This document shows, piece after piece, positions 24,741 to 37,180 of a stretch of 64,000 bases of DNA; position 1 is the first letter of the stretch, and the number at the start of each line of letters is the position of its first letter. The notes under the pieces are model-generated. The model ran no database searches, was not told where the DNA came from, and saw only the letters and a list, made by a program, of their open reading frames with translations. Made by a program: the position numbers and the translations under genes. The stretch is from Torreya grandis (taxonomy: Eukaryota > Streptophyta > Pinopsida > Cupressales > Taxaceae). The stretch lies in the NCBI GenBank assembly GCA_037957365.1, contig JARHVA010003166.1, positions 248,001 to 312,000 of the forward strand, in the 5' to 3' direction.

Positions 24741-26345
24741 AGGTCATTACAAAAAGAGGAGAAAAGCCTAGAAGGAAGCCATTATGAGTCAAGTATATAT
24801 TTAGAAGGCTAAATCTAAGGAAGAGAAGGCTGAGAAAGAGAAGGCCAAGAGAGAGAATAAGAAGAAAAGGTTTCCATAAGCATGGAACCAATCATTGAAA
24901 AAACTAAAAAAGTGCCTAGTGCCCCCACTAGAAAAGAATATTAAGTTGCATAATAGGAATGCCCAAGTAGTGAAGGGGTGCCTAAGGAAATGGAAGGCAA
25001 TAATAGTGCCTTAAAAAATAAAATGTGGAGTGTTAAGGGACCTTAATAGAAATAGGAAAAAATTAAAGATAGCATTAAGGAAATACACCTAGATGTTATC
25101 ATTAACAAACCCCAAGAAGAAGTGAAAAAAGGGGAAAAGTCTGATGAAAAAACACTTGTATAACAAGAAGATAAATGCTTAAAGGAAATTATTGAAGAAA
25201 ATAGTGGAATCAGTGAGGAGGAAGAAGAGAAAATATAGTTATCTACCATCAAGGAAGAAGGTGTAAAGTTGATAATTAGAGAAAAAGTGTAGAAAGGGTA
25301 GATGGAGGAGTATTTCTATATGTTTGAATTCATTCCCCCAAAATCTACCATAGATAGGATTCTCAAACATTTTGCATTTATGTTTGATAGCTACATGGAT
25401 AAGCCTCACTTTGAGATGCCTTAGAAGGACATATTGGTCATGGATGAACCTAAAGAGGGGCATGACTCCTTCATCATAAACCTTCATGCCATGAACCTAT
25501 TCTAGTCTAGGAATATGCTTATCTAGATGGCCACTAAATTTAGATTAAATAATATCATCAATTATGGTAAAGCAAATAAGTGGAAAAAATTATGTAAGGA
25601 TGTCGAAGATGAAGCATAGGCCATGAATTTCAAACTATAGTAGTTATGTGAGCACATAAATATAGCTAAACCATCCCTTTTGGTCAAGGTTGATACATAA
25701 AACCTCTTGAAGGTTGATAAATTATGTGTGATAGTAGAGCAGATGATCCCAAAGATGAAACTAGATGTGGTACTAGAAGAAGAAAAAGAAGATCCATGTG
25801 TCATGTTATAAAAGGAGCAAGATTCCAAACTAAAAGAGGTGGATGACCTCATCACGAAACTTCAATAAGGCACATATGTAGCTAATGCCATTTTCATGAA
25901 ATTTTGTAACCAAACATTAGTCATGGAAACACATCTCAAGAAGGCAAAGGTGGAAAAGGAGGAGCTGATGATGAAGGTGTATTATACAAGTAGGTCAGAG
26001 TGCACAAAAATCATGGGGAAGGTCAATGAGATAAGTACCTAGATAAAAGACTAGGAGTAGAACTTGAAATCATTCTTTTGTGCCTTGTAGCATAAGGCAT
26101 GTGATGAAGGAACAATCTTAGATGGAGGAGTGATAAAATCTAAGACAAGTCTAGAGGCCTTTAGTAAGGAATTAGACAAAACTGATGTGCTCATTCTTAT
26201 CACCTCTTCCATATAAATATATAACATGACTGAGGAAATCAAACTAACTATAAAGGGCTTTGAGGAAATTAGCACTGAGCTTAGGGATAATGTACTCATT
26301 TTTTTCATGTCAAAGGCTTTGAAAACCTATTCTAAGGATGGACTA
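24741..26345 (+). pseudogene. Accessory reading frame after integrase, C-terminal part (coiled coil)
   Basis: Continuation of 20080-22078 after the inserted element. It opens with a very Lys/Glu-rich stretch (about 24790-24880). Then one frame with few stops runs from about 25300 to 26345: MEEYFYMFEFIPPKSTID, KPHFEMP, EGHDSFIINLHAMNLF, VDKLCVIVEQMIPKMKLD and further heptad-like Leu/Glu/Lys segments, suggesting a coiled coil. No known domain was recognised. It ends just before the PPT-like tract and 3' LTR. It may encode a structural or regulatory protein of the retroelement. Confidence 0.55.
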
Positions 26346-26350
26346 GTAAT

Positions 26351-26364
26351 TTTGTATGGGGTAA
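26351..26364 (+). other. Polypurine-tract-like site of the 17.2 kb Gypsy element
   Basis: TTTGTATGGGGTAA directly precedes the TGTTAGGCCC that starts the 3' LTR. Weak purine run, eroded. Confidence 0.5.
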
Positions 26365-27595
26365 TGTTAGGCCCATAATTTGTTAAGTATGGGATCCATG
26401 CCAACATGGTAGAAACTTCAGTGTGGGGCAATAACTCAGATGATGATTTATATTTTTGCATCTTAGTGTCAGCTAGAGGAACCAATGTATATGTTGTGCC
26501 AGATAGCAAGTGATTAACTGGTGCCTAGATCTTCAGGGCATCCTCTATGAGTGGGAACACATGGTGACTATAGTTCAAAGGGTGAAAGGTGATGGAGATG
26601 GTGAAATTATCAACAAATTATCTAAATTAACACCCAACATGCACTCTCCACCCTAGAAAAGAGATGCTCTTATGTGTTATGAAAATAAGCTTGAACTAGT
26701 AAAGTAAAGACACAAATTGAATGTACCAAAGCTCTTAAGAATTGGTTTTACATATGATAATCGTGATTGGTATTAGGACTAGCTAAAATGACATGAAGGC
26801 TCCATTTTTATATTCATAAGCTCACTTGTGAGCCTTAGGGAAACTAAGTAGTTTATCTAAGCATATGCTCTATTTATATGTATGACTCTATTCTAGTAAA
26901 CATTGATTAATGGCAATAGTGGTAGTTTTAATTTATCTTCTATCTGATTTATACATATTTTGAATTGCTGATGAAATTTAAAAGAGTTATAGTTATTTAA
27001 CTTAAATATATTTATGTTAATCATGTTAATTTAAAGCTACTTGTTTATGTCATTAATGACATCTCTATGTTGATTGATGACATCATCATTTAATATAGAA
27101 ATAGCCTAAGTGTAGAAACATTTTGTGTCAAGTGTTGATACCCTTGATAAGAAGCACTATCCTAAGAATGAAAAATTGATCTAAAGTATCACCTTGACCT
27201 ATGTATCACCAATATGATGCTAAACTTAGTTTGATAAAGGTTTTCACCATTATGACCAAAACTAGTTCCCCAAATGGGCTTGTGCCTATAAAACATCAAG
27301 CTTAGCCCAAAAAAGTATTATTCCAATGAATCTACCAAAATCCTTCTCTAAAATGACCAAGTAATCTATGTGATGCATTACACCATGGCACAACAAGCAT
27401 AATGTGGGACCCAATTCTTTATTTGATACACTTCAGGTGAAAAAATAAGGCTTGTGGCTTATGTGAATTGATGCCAATGTAGTCAAGTGATAAATGTTGA
27501 GGGCTATGTGAATATACTATGTTTGCACCTAATTGTGATGAGTTTAGAACCAACTTAGAACTACCTTGAAGTGAATTTTAGACTTTTCTACAACA
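26365..27595 (+). repeat. 3' LTR of the 17.2 kb Gypsy element
   Basis: Collinear with 10423-11650. Starts TGTTAGGCCCATAATTTG and ends CTACAACA. Divergence from the 5' LTR is visibly high (many transitions and small indels), so the insertion is old. Confidence 0.85.
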
Positions 27596-27860
27596 AAAAT
27601 ATTGATTAGTCAAAAGTATGCAAGTGACAAGACATGTCTTGGTTTCAAACAAAATAAAAAGGAGGTACCTCAATCAAGGAGAAGACTATTGAATATAAGA
27701 AGGTCCAAGAGAAAATACCTATCAAAAAGATTAATTCTATAAGGTATGCCAATTCATTCAATGGTTATTATTTTGTGTGTAGTTAGTTTGGTCATAGAGA
27801 AAGAGAGTGTTGTTTTAATTATTTTCACTCTTTTCTTAATTTTTAAGGTAAATAGTGAAA
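27596..27860 (+). pseudogene. Copia-type gag, C-terminal part (continuation of 9025-10422)
   Basis: Immediately after the Gypsy 3' LTR the coding pattern continues from the interrupted frame: the block VQEKIPIKKINSI and then a second zinc-knuckle-like motif, YFVCS(stop)FGHRERECC (about 27768-27812), of the CX2CX4HX4C kind. Coding similarity fades after about 27860, so polymerase domains of this Copia element are absent here. Confidence 0.65.
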
Positions 27861-28329
27861 CTAATAATAAGATGTGTAGAAGACTACCTAGTAAAGTGTA
27901 CATGTGAATCTAGATGATATCTAGAACTCCTCTTTAGCTTATAAGTAATAAGCTATAGATAAGAAAGACACTAGACAAGGTGGGTTGTTAGATTGATGGT
28001 TGAGTGAACTACCTAGTGTGAGCTAGATCCAAGAAGTGTATTTCTTACTGAGAGGCTATCAATCCACTATTATAATAATTAAGTTGATAAAAACAAAAAT
28101 AAAGGATACTTACATTCAATGATATGAAAGTAAATACATGTAAAACAAAGAAAGTAAATGCTTATTTAAATAAAATAACTAAAATAGAAAATGTGGGTCA
28201 ATACTTATGCTAAATGTGTTAGGGTCTAGCTTGAAAATTATAAAAGGTACTATAATCAGGTAGATCTAAATAAATTTGGGTTTGACTAGGGATAAGTGGT
28301 TGAAAATAACTTGTGGGATTTTTATGCCA
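27861..28329. other. AT-rich stretch between Copia relic and Gypsy LTR
   Basis: No domain recognised. It may contain further decayed Copia gag/protease sequence or the end of the neighbouring LTR. Confidence 0.4.
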
Positions 28330-29476
28330 TAGTGACCATCAATGGTCAGGTGAATCATCAGTAGTTGGGTCTAACTATCAGTGGTTGGGTGACCATCAAT
28401 GGTTGGGGTAAACCATCTACAGTTGTACAACCATTGACTATAACTTGTGAAAATATGTAAATGATCAGAATAGAAGGTACATATTGGGAGTTTGGGAAAA
28501 TAGAGGTCTTTTATATGGTTGAGGGGTGGAGAATAAGATATTGATGGGTTTGATAAGGTAGGGAGATTATAAATAAGATAAACCAACAAAAAAATCAAAA
28601 TATACCTAAAACTTGATCATAAAGTTTGGGCTAACTATCAGTGGTTGGGTGACCATCAATGGTTGGGGTAAACTATCTACAGTGAAACCATCGATGGTTA
28701 CCTATGAAAATAAGTAAATGATCAAAATAGAAGGTACATATTAGAATTTTTTGCAAACAAAGGTCTATTATAGGGTTGAGGGGTAGAGAATAAGATACTG
28801 ATGGGTTTGATAAGGTAGGGAGATTATAAATAAGATAAACCAATAAAAAATCAAAAGATACCTAAAACTTGATGGTGAAATGCTAAAGTGATTTTCCTTG
28901 AGTGATAGTACCTCAACTTTTGAAAGTGATTTCAATAGATCTTCAGGTCTCTATAGATGTTGCTTTCTTGCTATAGGATATTGGATACCTATATGCAAGA
29001 AAACTTGGATGCAAGATTATGGATTATGGATTGCAGATCCATTTTACTTAGCTGCTTTTGTAGGATGAAGTTGCTAATTAGGATCAAGGAAGTTATTAAT
29101 CTAATAGGGGATAACATTTCCAATTCATAATGTTTTAAATAAAGTTTTAAAATAAATTTTACATTCAAGGAGAAGTTTATCTCGCATAAAGGTATGATTG
29201 CTTTAATACTTTAAAATAATTTTAGGGACCTAACTGTCAATGGTTAGGCCAACCATTGATGGTTAGGCTAACCATCGACAGTCTAGAGTTCAAAGGAAAA
29301 TAAGTTAAAGAAAGATAATTAAATGTTGTAGTTAAATATGTGAAGTTAGGGATTTGATATGGTTAAGTTAGTAAATGAGTCTAATGAATAAGTGGTCCAC
29401 TAGATGCAAGGTCAAATGAGGGTTAAAAGGTAGTTTGACATTTAAAGCTATCATGTGTAGTTTTTGAGTGTCTACA
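28330..29476 (-). repeat. Probable 3' LTR of the minus-strand Gypsy element
   Basis: On the minus strand a purine tract is followed at 29476 by TGTAGACACTCAAAAAC, a common start of plant Gypsy LTRs. No second copy is in the window, so the other end is unknown. Contains the 258-bp tandem duplication and several 12-bp palindromes. Confidence 0.55.
28366..28877 (+). repeat. Two-copy tandem duplication, about 258 bp
   Basis: Copy 1 (about 28366-28620) and copy 2 (about 28627-28877) share CTATCAGTGGTTGGGTGACC, a GGTACATATT block and GGTAGGGAGATTATAAATAA in the same order, with a few substitutions. Confidence 0.92.
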
Positions 29477-29494
29477 TTTTCCCCCTTTTTCTTA
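29477..29494 (-). other. Polypurine tract of the minus-strand Gypsy element
   Basis: On the minus strand AAGAAAAAGGGGGAAAA abuts the TGTAGACACTC LTR start. A strong, textbook-like PPT. Confidence 0.85.
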
Positions 29495-31519
29495 TGTTGC
29501 TTTGATTTTATAATATGCAAAACAAAAATAGATGGTTGGTCAAGGTATGGTTGTCTTGAGTATGGGAGGAGGTGTTCCCCCTCAAATAAGGAGTCAATGA
29601 TGTGAAAGTAAAATTGGGTCAAGGTTTGATAAATGGTAAATGGGTAGTCACAAGGTGGGTGACATAAAAATGGTGGGCATGTGAGATTTAAACATGTGAA
29701 TAAAATATGAATAAGGGTGATAGTTAAGATCATGCAAAGACTAAAGTTGCCAATGTTGGTAAAAATAAGGTCGATCCTAGAGAGACATGTGATAGGGATG
29801 ATTGGTCTACAACATTGGTCATAGTTGATTGGGTCAAGCCTATCAAGTGATTTAAAGAGGGTTAGTGTTGGTTGCAAGTATCCAGAGTAGGAATTACTCT
29901 TTTGAAACAACATAATTGGTCAATTCATGCATGAGGCAGTACAAAAGTTCAAAAGTTAAACATGTTAAGGTTTGTTAGTGCGGTCAAAGTAACCATGTAA
30001 ATTCATCATAAAACATGTGAATAGTATAAGTAAAAAATAACCAATGTCAAGATGGACATGATGTAATAGTTGGTAGGTTGGGTATGGGTTGGTAGGGGAT
30101 GGTTGAGTTGACTCCATATACAATAGGTAAGTGGATGCTACTTACATAGTTCCATGGATGTAAAATCCAAAAGTAGTTCTAGGCTAAATGTAGTTATTCA
30201 AAAAGGTAAGTTATTAAGTGGGGTTTATTTTTTTTTAAAGGTGGGTAAAAGAAAATGGGACCCCAACCATCAACCATTAGGTTTGTCCATTGGATCGACT
30301 ATCGATGGTCACCCTGACCATCGAAGGTTAAGAAAACCCTAACAAGCCATTATAAGAGGAAAATGGTAATTCATTTTTTACCATTTGACTTTATGGTTAT
30401 TAGTGCTTGAAAGTGGAGCATTTTGTCATTTGGTCATTAGGCATGGATCTTGATTAGGTGGAGAATTGTTTGTAGGTGATTACATGTTGACTTAATGGAG
30501 GGTGGATGTGGATGTGATTGGGTAGAGGTACAAGGAATCCAACCATGCCAATGATCATGGAATGAGGCAGGGGTTGTTTTTAAATTAATAGTTTAATTGA
30601 ATTTGTGAGTTATGGAATTATATTAAGTAGGTTGAAGTGGGGTAGATAGGGTTTGTGAAAATATCCCTAGGCTATGATGCCCTAGTTTTGGGTACAAGTG
30701 AATTTGGTTAATGGGATGTATGAAAGTGAAATTAGAAGGGTTTTATAGGTTGATAATGGTCTATATTATAGAGTTAAGGAGTGTAATTTATGTTTTCAAG
30801 TGAGTTTTATGGTGTTTAGGTGAAAAAAGGTGGTAGGGTTTCACCATCACTGGTTAGGCATAGTGATCATTAATGGTTTAATCCAACCACTAGTAGTCAA
30901 ACATTTGGGTATCAAGATGCTAGGGGACCATTGATATTTTAATGAACCATTAGTGGTTGAACATTTAGGGGAGAGGATCTTAAGGGACCATTGATGGTTC
31001 AATGAACCATCAATGGTCGAGGGGTGTGGATTGGGAAGGTAAAAATCAATAAAAAGTGTTTATTTAGAGTGTTTAAGTTAGTTTTGTAAAGTTGTTATAA
31101 TTTAGAGTGTATTGAAAGGTTAAAGTGTGTAGAGGTAGATGAAGGGTTAAGTAACTTAAAAGGTTAGTAAAAGAGGTGTGTTGTAAAAGAGTTTGAAACA
31201 TTTTAATAGGTACATTGAGTAGGTGGTAAAGATTAATATAGGATGAAGGGAATGTCAGTAGAGTTTACCAAATAGAAGCATTTAGGTGATTAAAAGTGAT
31301 GTGCTAAGGTTGATGTGGGGTAGTTTAAATGATAGTCATGTGGAATAGGGCTAATATTGGAGATATAATTATTTAGGTGTTAAATTTTGTGTAGAGAAAG
31401 GTTTGTGTTGAATGTTAATGGAAATGTGAAGGGCTAGAGTGGAATAGGTTAAAAAATGGTAGGTTTAGGTTGATAGTGAGTGACTTGGAAAACTAAGTGT
31501 CCATGCTAATATGATGATT
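29495..31519 (-). other. 3' non-coding region of the minus-strand Gypsy element
   Basis: No domain recognised. The minus strand has a 181-codon open stretch (29368-29913) that runs across the PPT and LTR boundary, so it is unlikely to be a gene. Contains part of the palindrome cluster. Confidence 0.5.
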
Positions 31520-33000
31520 GTGTAGGCCCATGACTAGATTCAAATGAGGGATCAGGTCCTTAGGATCTTCACAGAGGTTTGGGATGTGATGACCATAGAG
31601 GAGTAGAGACACATGGATATAGTTGACCTAGAAGCTATGATACATTATCATCACCTACCATGGGATACAATAATGATCATTACCTATGAATGTAGGATGG
31701 TCATATCCTACACTTTCATGTTTTTGATTGGAGAGATGACCATCCTATTAGAGGATGTGACTAGGATCACACAACTACCCATTTGGGGGAGCCTATCTAT
31801 CATATTGAGAATGAGGATAGAGATTATTATATGGACCTAATATATAGAGTAGGTTAAGATCATACTATGTGGCATGTAGGGGGGTTTGCGATCAAGCCAA
31901 TGTACCAGAGCGATCTAGAGTATCAATGTTTATTGATGATGATGATTATGGTAGTGACATTTTTTGTGTTTCTAGATTCTAGCCATGGCCGATTTCCATA
32001 CCTACTACTGGGGGTATTGGTGGAGATGCTATTATGGAGGTTGATGTTTGGATGGGCCCTAATGTTACTAGTCTAGATTTATAGGGAGCTCTAGGCCATT
32101 CAGGCATATAAATAGTATGGGATTAACATTAGTTTTATGCTACACTACTGGGCATATGAGCATATTCAAGTTTTAAGACCATTGAGAGTATCGTGGTAGG
32201 GATTCACCCAAGTATCCTTTCTAATCAGCTTCATGTGATGAAAGTATATTAATGCTTTGATAGGGGTAGGTGGAGGATATAAAGAAAGAGAGTGGTTTAG
32301 AGATGTGATAGAGGGATTTGTGGTAGGTAATGTAGTATGGAGGCCATATGTGGATTGGCCTAGTTAGCTTAGGCATAATTACCACACATTATCCTTATAG
32401 AGCTAACACTAGATCTATAAGAGGAGAGACAAGGAGATTAATTTGATCCCTTTTTACTAAGTTTGATGGTAGTTTGAATTAGTGTAAGGGATCCCCCATA
32501 ATTTTACTTGATACAAGAGGGAGGATGTAGAGTTATTACTTCTATATACATAGCCATAAGATGTCATATTAGACTATGAGGAGCTATCAGTGAGAGCTGT
32601 CATTGATGATGTAGGGATTATAAATGATTATGATGCATGGTTCTAAGCTAGGTATGCAATGATTAAATTTAGATGGGGTGATGAGGGAAAACATTTGATG
32701 GATGTGGATCTTGTAGGGGCTCTAGTACAAAGTGATAGAGTAGACAGGTAGGCACAAGCAATATTGGTAGTAACTCATGTCCAGATTGTAGGGTTACAAG
32801 GATAGGTAACCATGTCATAGGTATAGATTGTCACCTTACAGAGGTAGGTTGCCACTATCACTAGTGATCATGACACAATAAGAACCTCCCTATATTTAGT
32901 GACTTAAGAGATATATTCATTGAGATAGAGGGCAGGGGTGGTTGTAGCAATAATAGGAGAACCACTTGGCACAATTCCAAGGACACAATATCTAGTTACC
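31520..33000 (+). pseudogene. Plant-mobile-domain-like (aminotransferase-like) relic, antisense to the host Gypsy element
   Basis: Plus-strand frames show blocks in the order expected for the plant mobile domain family: LEAMIHYHHLPWDT, YTFMFLIGEMTILLEDV, TRITQLPIWG (open stretch 31613-31840), then a WAYEHIQVLRPL block (about 32150-32190), a REWFRDVIEGF block and YEELSVRAVIDDVGI near 32580. The pattern 'trp-asp-thr ... F..P.GEMT.T..DV..I..LP..G' is the family hallmark. Members such as MAIN and MAIL1 in Arabidopsis act in silencing and genome stability, and related copies ride in transposons. Here the relic has many stops and frame changes. It lies between integrase and 3' LTR of a Gypsy element but in the opposite direction. 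Similarity was judged by eye. Confidence 0.68.
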
Positions 33001-34875
33001 ATCAAGGAACTAAGATATTGCGATGAAATAGTTCTAGCTTAGATATCATCAGAGATGAGATATGGAGATTATAGGGCCAAAATAGTAGGTGTCTATCTAT
33101 AACTACTCTAGGATAGTGGGCCTCGATAGTGGGATAAGCAGGGATGTTAGAGGGGCCACCACTAGATGGTAGTGTAGGTATAGGTGTAGATGGTGCCAAT
33201 GGTAGTGGTGTACCAAGGGAATGATAAATAGATTATGTATTTGATTTTTATACTAGCCTGCATGTCGATGATGTGAGATGTATATGAGTGAGAGAGACAT
33301 GGACAAATTATTTCATGTATTTTCTTATTGATGTATATGATGAACATGTGTTGATTATGTTGATTATATTATTGATATTTGATTATATTGATGACATATG
33401 ATCTGATGATTATTCTTTGATGTCTTATTCTATTTAGTTTTTATGATTATGAGGAACTTTACTCATGAGAGGGTATGTAGATTGATTGTTTTTGTTCATG
33501 TTTTCTCACATGATGGATATGTTATATTATGATGATGAAATATTTGTTGATGATGTTTAGATACATAAATGATTGATTTTATTATGTTATTTATGATTTC
33601 ATTCATAGATGCATGTGATTTGTTAGATAGTATATAAAGATGGATATTGATTGTGATGATATAATAGTTTTGTTCATGATGGTATTTATGGATATAAGAT
33701 GGATGTTTTAAATTAGATTAGATTTATTTTTGTGATAGATTATTTGATTTGGAAGGATTGATAATAATGTGGATAAAATGGTGATAATGTTTATAAATAT
33801 GGCATGGTTTTTATATCATAGTTAGGATGTGGCATAGGGATGATTGCTTATGATGTATTTTTCATGGTTTATGTGGTTGGGTTGGCATGATGTGAGTGAT
33901 GGATAGGATTATGGATATATTTTTTAGCTTTTTATTTTTGATATTGATGTATGATTTATGATTTAAGGTTTATGAATAGCAATATTCCCATGTTCTAGTG
34001 TTTGTGTATAAATGACAATAGATAATATGCACTGTTTGTTGATAGGTATAGAATATGGAGGATGAGACGAAGGAATTAAAATGTGTTTTGTTGATAGTTT
34101 TATGTAATGTTGTGTGTACATATGATGGATGATGTGTTTGTTTATGAAGATAGATAAAATGGTTTTATTTGTTAATTTGGATGATGAGGTTTATGATTTG
34201 CATGTTTTTGAGGTTCATAGATGGGATATGGTGCATAGTGTTGTGATGATAATGATGTTTGTGCATGTTTATGACATGGATGAAATCACATAAAATAGGT
34301 ATAGACTAGATGTGAGAAAAAGGTAAGAATGATGAGACCTATGTCTATATGAACTAATATAAGGCAAAAAAAAAGGAATGATGTTTTGGGTTGGCAAGGA
34401 CCTAACAACAAGAAAACATACTTGGATTGACTTAGTGAATGTAAGCTTGTTGAATGATTTGTATGAGCATGCTTTTATTGAGAGAGAGGGTGTCTTGATT
34501 ACTTTGTATCAAGTAATCTCATAGGGAGGGATAAGTAGATGGTTGAATGTTAAATAGGTAAAAAGGTAACTTGATGTGGGTTAGCTTGCCCCTTCTATAG
34601 GTGACCTAATAATTGTAATAGATAAGTCCATGCCTTAATATGATATATGGACTGACCAATGTGAAAAGTCTACCAATGCCATATATAGGAGCTGATTATA
34701 GCATAAGGGGATAATGTGTAGATGAATGGATACAAGAAGTCTACAAATAACACTTAGAAGAGTTGATTATGTCTAAATTACTTTGATTTTGACATAAGGT
34801 CATTTATTGCTTTTACTACTTTGATAAGTTGTTGAAGATGATCGATGTGGGAAGCTTTGACTATTTATTTCTTAG
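33001..34875. other. Low-complexity GAT/TTG-rich stretch, no gene seen
   Basis: From about 33200 to 34320 the plus strand is dominated by GAT, TGA and TTG words (for example GATGATGAAATATTTGTTGA). No conserved domain. It could be decayed tandem repeat of the Gypsy 3' region. Confidence 0.55.
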
Positions 34876-34991
34876 CCATCCTTCAAGGGAGTGGTCTAGA
34901 ATTAGATTTGTATAGCTATCCTTCAAGGGAGTAGTCTATTTTTAAGTAAATTTTAATTATTAGGTAACTATCCTTTAAGGGAATAGTCTAC
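34876..34991 (+). repeat. Three degenerate copies of a 25-bp motif
   Basis: The motif ATCCTTCAAGGGAGTAGTCTA occurs at about 34879-34899, 34919-34939 and, with changes, 34971-34991. Each has an internal TCCTTCAAGGGA-like short palindrome. Spacers are about 20-30 bp. Confidence 0.85.
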
Positions 34992-35389
34992 AATGCTAGA
35001 GATATGGACCCAAGTAAATTTGAATATAAAATTATACATGGATAAGTCTATTTAATCTTAAAGGCTTACCTTTATGGAGGTAAGACTTTAGCACAAAAGG
35101 TTAATCATAGATGGATAAAGTGATTTTGTGAGACAACTAATCATGGGATTCCATCTGATTAGAGATGAAAAGTATCCATGAAAACCATGCCATGGTTAGA
35201 GTCATGGTGCCCATTCTTAGGATTAGCCTATACCTATGATGGATAATAACATAATTCTATGTTGTAATCAATTATTCTTAGGGGGATTAGGGATAGGTAG
35301 GTAAAAGGAAATGAAAATCTTATAGACCAAGGGATGAGCTTAAGTTAGAAATAGAGGTGAGTTTGATCCTCATTTCAAAAATAGAAAGG

Positions 35390-36520
35390 ATATAAATGCA
35401 AAGCATTGATAGGCTCATGTTCTAGTTTTCCTTCAAAATAGGACAAATGATAAGCTCTTGATCTATACTTATGGATTACGATGTAGGGTTCAAGACAATT
35501 GAAATAAAACTTGACCTTTTTTCTCTTCTTCATATTAGTTACATGTTGGTTTTCCTTAAGGACAATATTTTTGATGTTGAACTCTTTCTCTTTTAGGTTT
35601 TTGTTGTATGTGAGTTTGATTCATTTGTGATAGACATGAAGATGATTAAGTACTATGAGGTAATGTTCATCAAAGAGCTCAAGATGTGTGAGACATTCTT
35701 GTTGATAGTCACTTTTGGAAAGGATTTCATGTAATGATATGAAAAGAGAGGGAATTTGGACTTCAAGAGGCAAGACTGCCTTAGCTCTAAAGATGAGAGA
35801 GAAAGGGGAAGCACCCATAGAGGTCTAAATGCTAGTGCGATAGGCCCATAAAGCAAAAGGGATTTGCAAGTGTTAATATTAACCTGAAGTACTTACTAAT
35901 TTGGTGAGCATTTTTATGAGCATATTGTTAGAGACTTTCACCTATCTATTGGCTTGTAGATGATAGGGTGAGGAGAAGCTTAACTTGATGCCAAAAATCA
36001 TCATAGAGACCTTGGATTTTTTATTTTTTAAAAGATTTACCATTATCAATGATGATTTTATAGGGAACACTGAAGAGGTAGATGATATGGTGATTGACGA
36101 AGTTAATAATATTTTTTAGCTTTGGTTGAAGTAATAGGGATGGCCTCCACCCACTTGGTGAAATATTTAGTGGTGGTAATGATATATTGGTTTTATTGTG
36201 AAGAATGGGGATTGATTTCCCTAATAAGGTCAAGACCCCATTATAAGAAGGCCCAATAATCTTTGGATACTTGAAGGTCATGAGGAGGTACATGACTTAA
36301 GTTAGTGTGTTGTTGAAATTTAACACAATTCTTTACATAGTCATAATAATCGTGATTGAGGGTGGTCCAATAGTGTCCAAGACAAAGGATATACTTAGCA
36401 ATAACTAGGGAACTAAAGTGTCTCCAACAGACTCCATCATGTGATTCCCTAATAGTGTGGGAGGCTTCACGACTATACAAACAATGGATAAGAATGCTAT
36501 CAAAGCCATGTTTATAAAGG
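35390..36520 (-). pseudogene. Gypsy integrase (minus strand)
   Basis: Minus-strand order: the zinc-binding N-terminal domain (SREASHTIRESHDGVC, HYWTTLNHD, CVKFQQH; 36241-36480) in which the second Cys of the C-X2-C pair reads Phe, then the core (KYFTKWVEAIPI at about 36150, IIDNGKSF at about 36035), then ASPFSLIFRAKAVLPLEVQ (35621-35818) and the C-terminal VHKYRSRAYHLSYFEG near 35440. Frameshifts and stops are present. Follows RNase H as in Ty3/Gypsy. Confidence 0.9.
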
Positions 36521-36880
36521 ATTCCCCCTAGTATGGTGTAACAATAGGTAATCTAAATAAAGACCCTTCGAGTGTTCTTGAAAAGGTGAGGAGGAATAAT
36601 ACCAAGGTTGAGGTAGTCAAAAGTTTGGTCATACCAAATGTTGTAAGAAGGTGTCTCCACACTAAAAATGGTAGGGAGATCAAAAATTATATATAAAGGT
36701 GTGATAAAGTGATGGATGGTGACAAATAATTTAGATTCAATAGGTTGATATGGGATTTGGGAAGCAAGGGATGACATTATGTCTAAAAATTTGTTAGAAG
36801 ATCAAGGAACTAACTGGATAGTGTAATGATTAAATGATGCTAAGAGTAAGTCTTTGAGTTCTTTGTACTTAATTAGGACA
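36521..36880 (-). pseudogene. Linker between RNase H and integrase (minus strand)
   Basis: Open stretch 36553-36777 keeps the pol frame (MSSLASQIPYQPIES). In family members this is the variable tether between RNase H and the integrase zinc domain. No catalytic motif expected. Confidence 0.6.
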
Positions 36881-37180
36881 TCATTTTTACATTAATAAGA
36901 TCTTACCACCTAGTTGATGACTAGTTAGGAATCACCAAAGACACTTATTATTTTGACTCGTAAGGCTAGGGTAGTTTGGAGACCTATGACTAGGGCTTCA
37001 TATTTGGCTATGTTGTTGGTATATTCAAAGTCAAGTTTAAAAAGTGGAAGAGGTTCACCATTAATGGGAATGAGAATAACTCTATCACCCCCACCATTTT
37101 GACATTTAAAGCCATAAAAAAACATGGTCATTTGGTGGGTGGGTTCTTCCTAAGAAAGAGTTACAATGGAATCATCAAGG
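36881..37180 (-). pseudogene. Gypsy RNase H (minus strand)
   Basis: Open stretch 36925-37131 reads FFYGFKCQNGGGDRVIL, KLDFEYTNNIAKYEALVIGL and VFGDS, the plant-type archaeal-like RNase H pattern. The first catalytic Asp (F-D-G in family members) is Tyr here, the Glu in the AKYEAL block is kept and the Asp in FGDS is kept. This kind of additional RNase H is typical of Tat-lineage elements. Confidence 0.88.

Larger units (their letters stand above)
28334..31018. repeat. Cluster of about ten 12-bp palindromes (ACCATCGATGGT family)
   Basis: Perfect or near-perfect copies include 28334-28347, 28392-28403, 28652-28663, 28687-28698 (perfect ACCATCGATGGT), 29251-29264, about 30294-30330, 30847-30856, 30986-31000 and 31004-31018. 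Several occur as side-by-side pairs separated by 4-20 bp, giving potential stem structures. They occupy both the LTR and the neighbouring internal region. Confidence 0.85.

Noticed and set aside
29368..29913. 181-codon minus-strand open frame, the longest in the window
   Set aside because: It runs across the polypurine tract and LTR start of the minus-strand Gypsy element, shows no domain, and low stop density follows from local composition.
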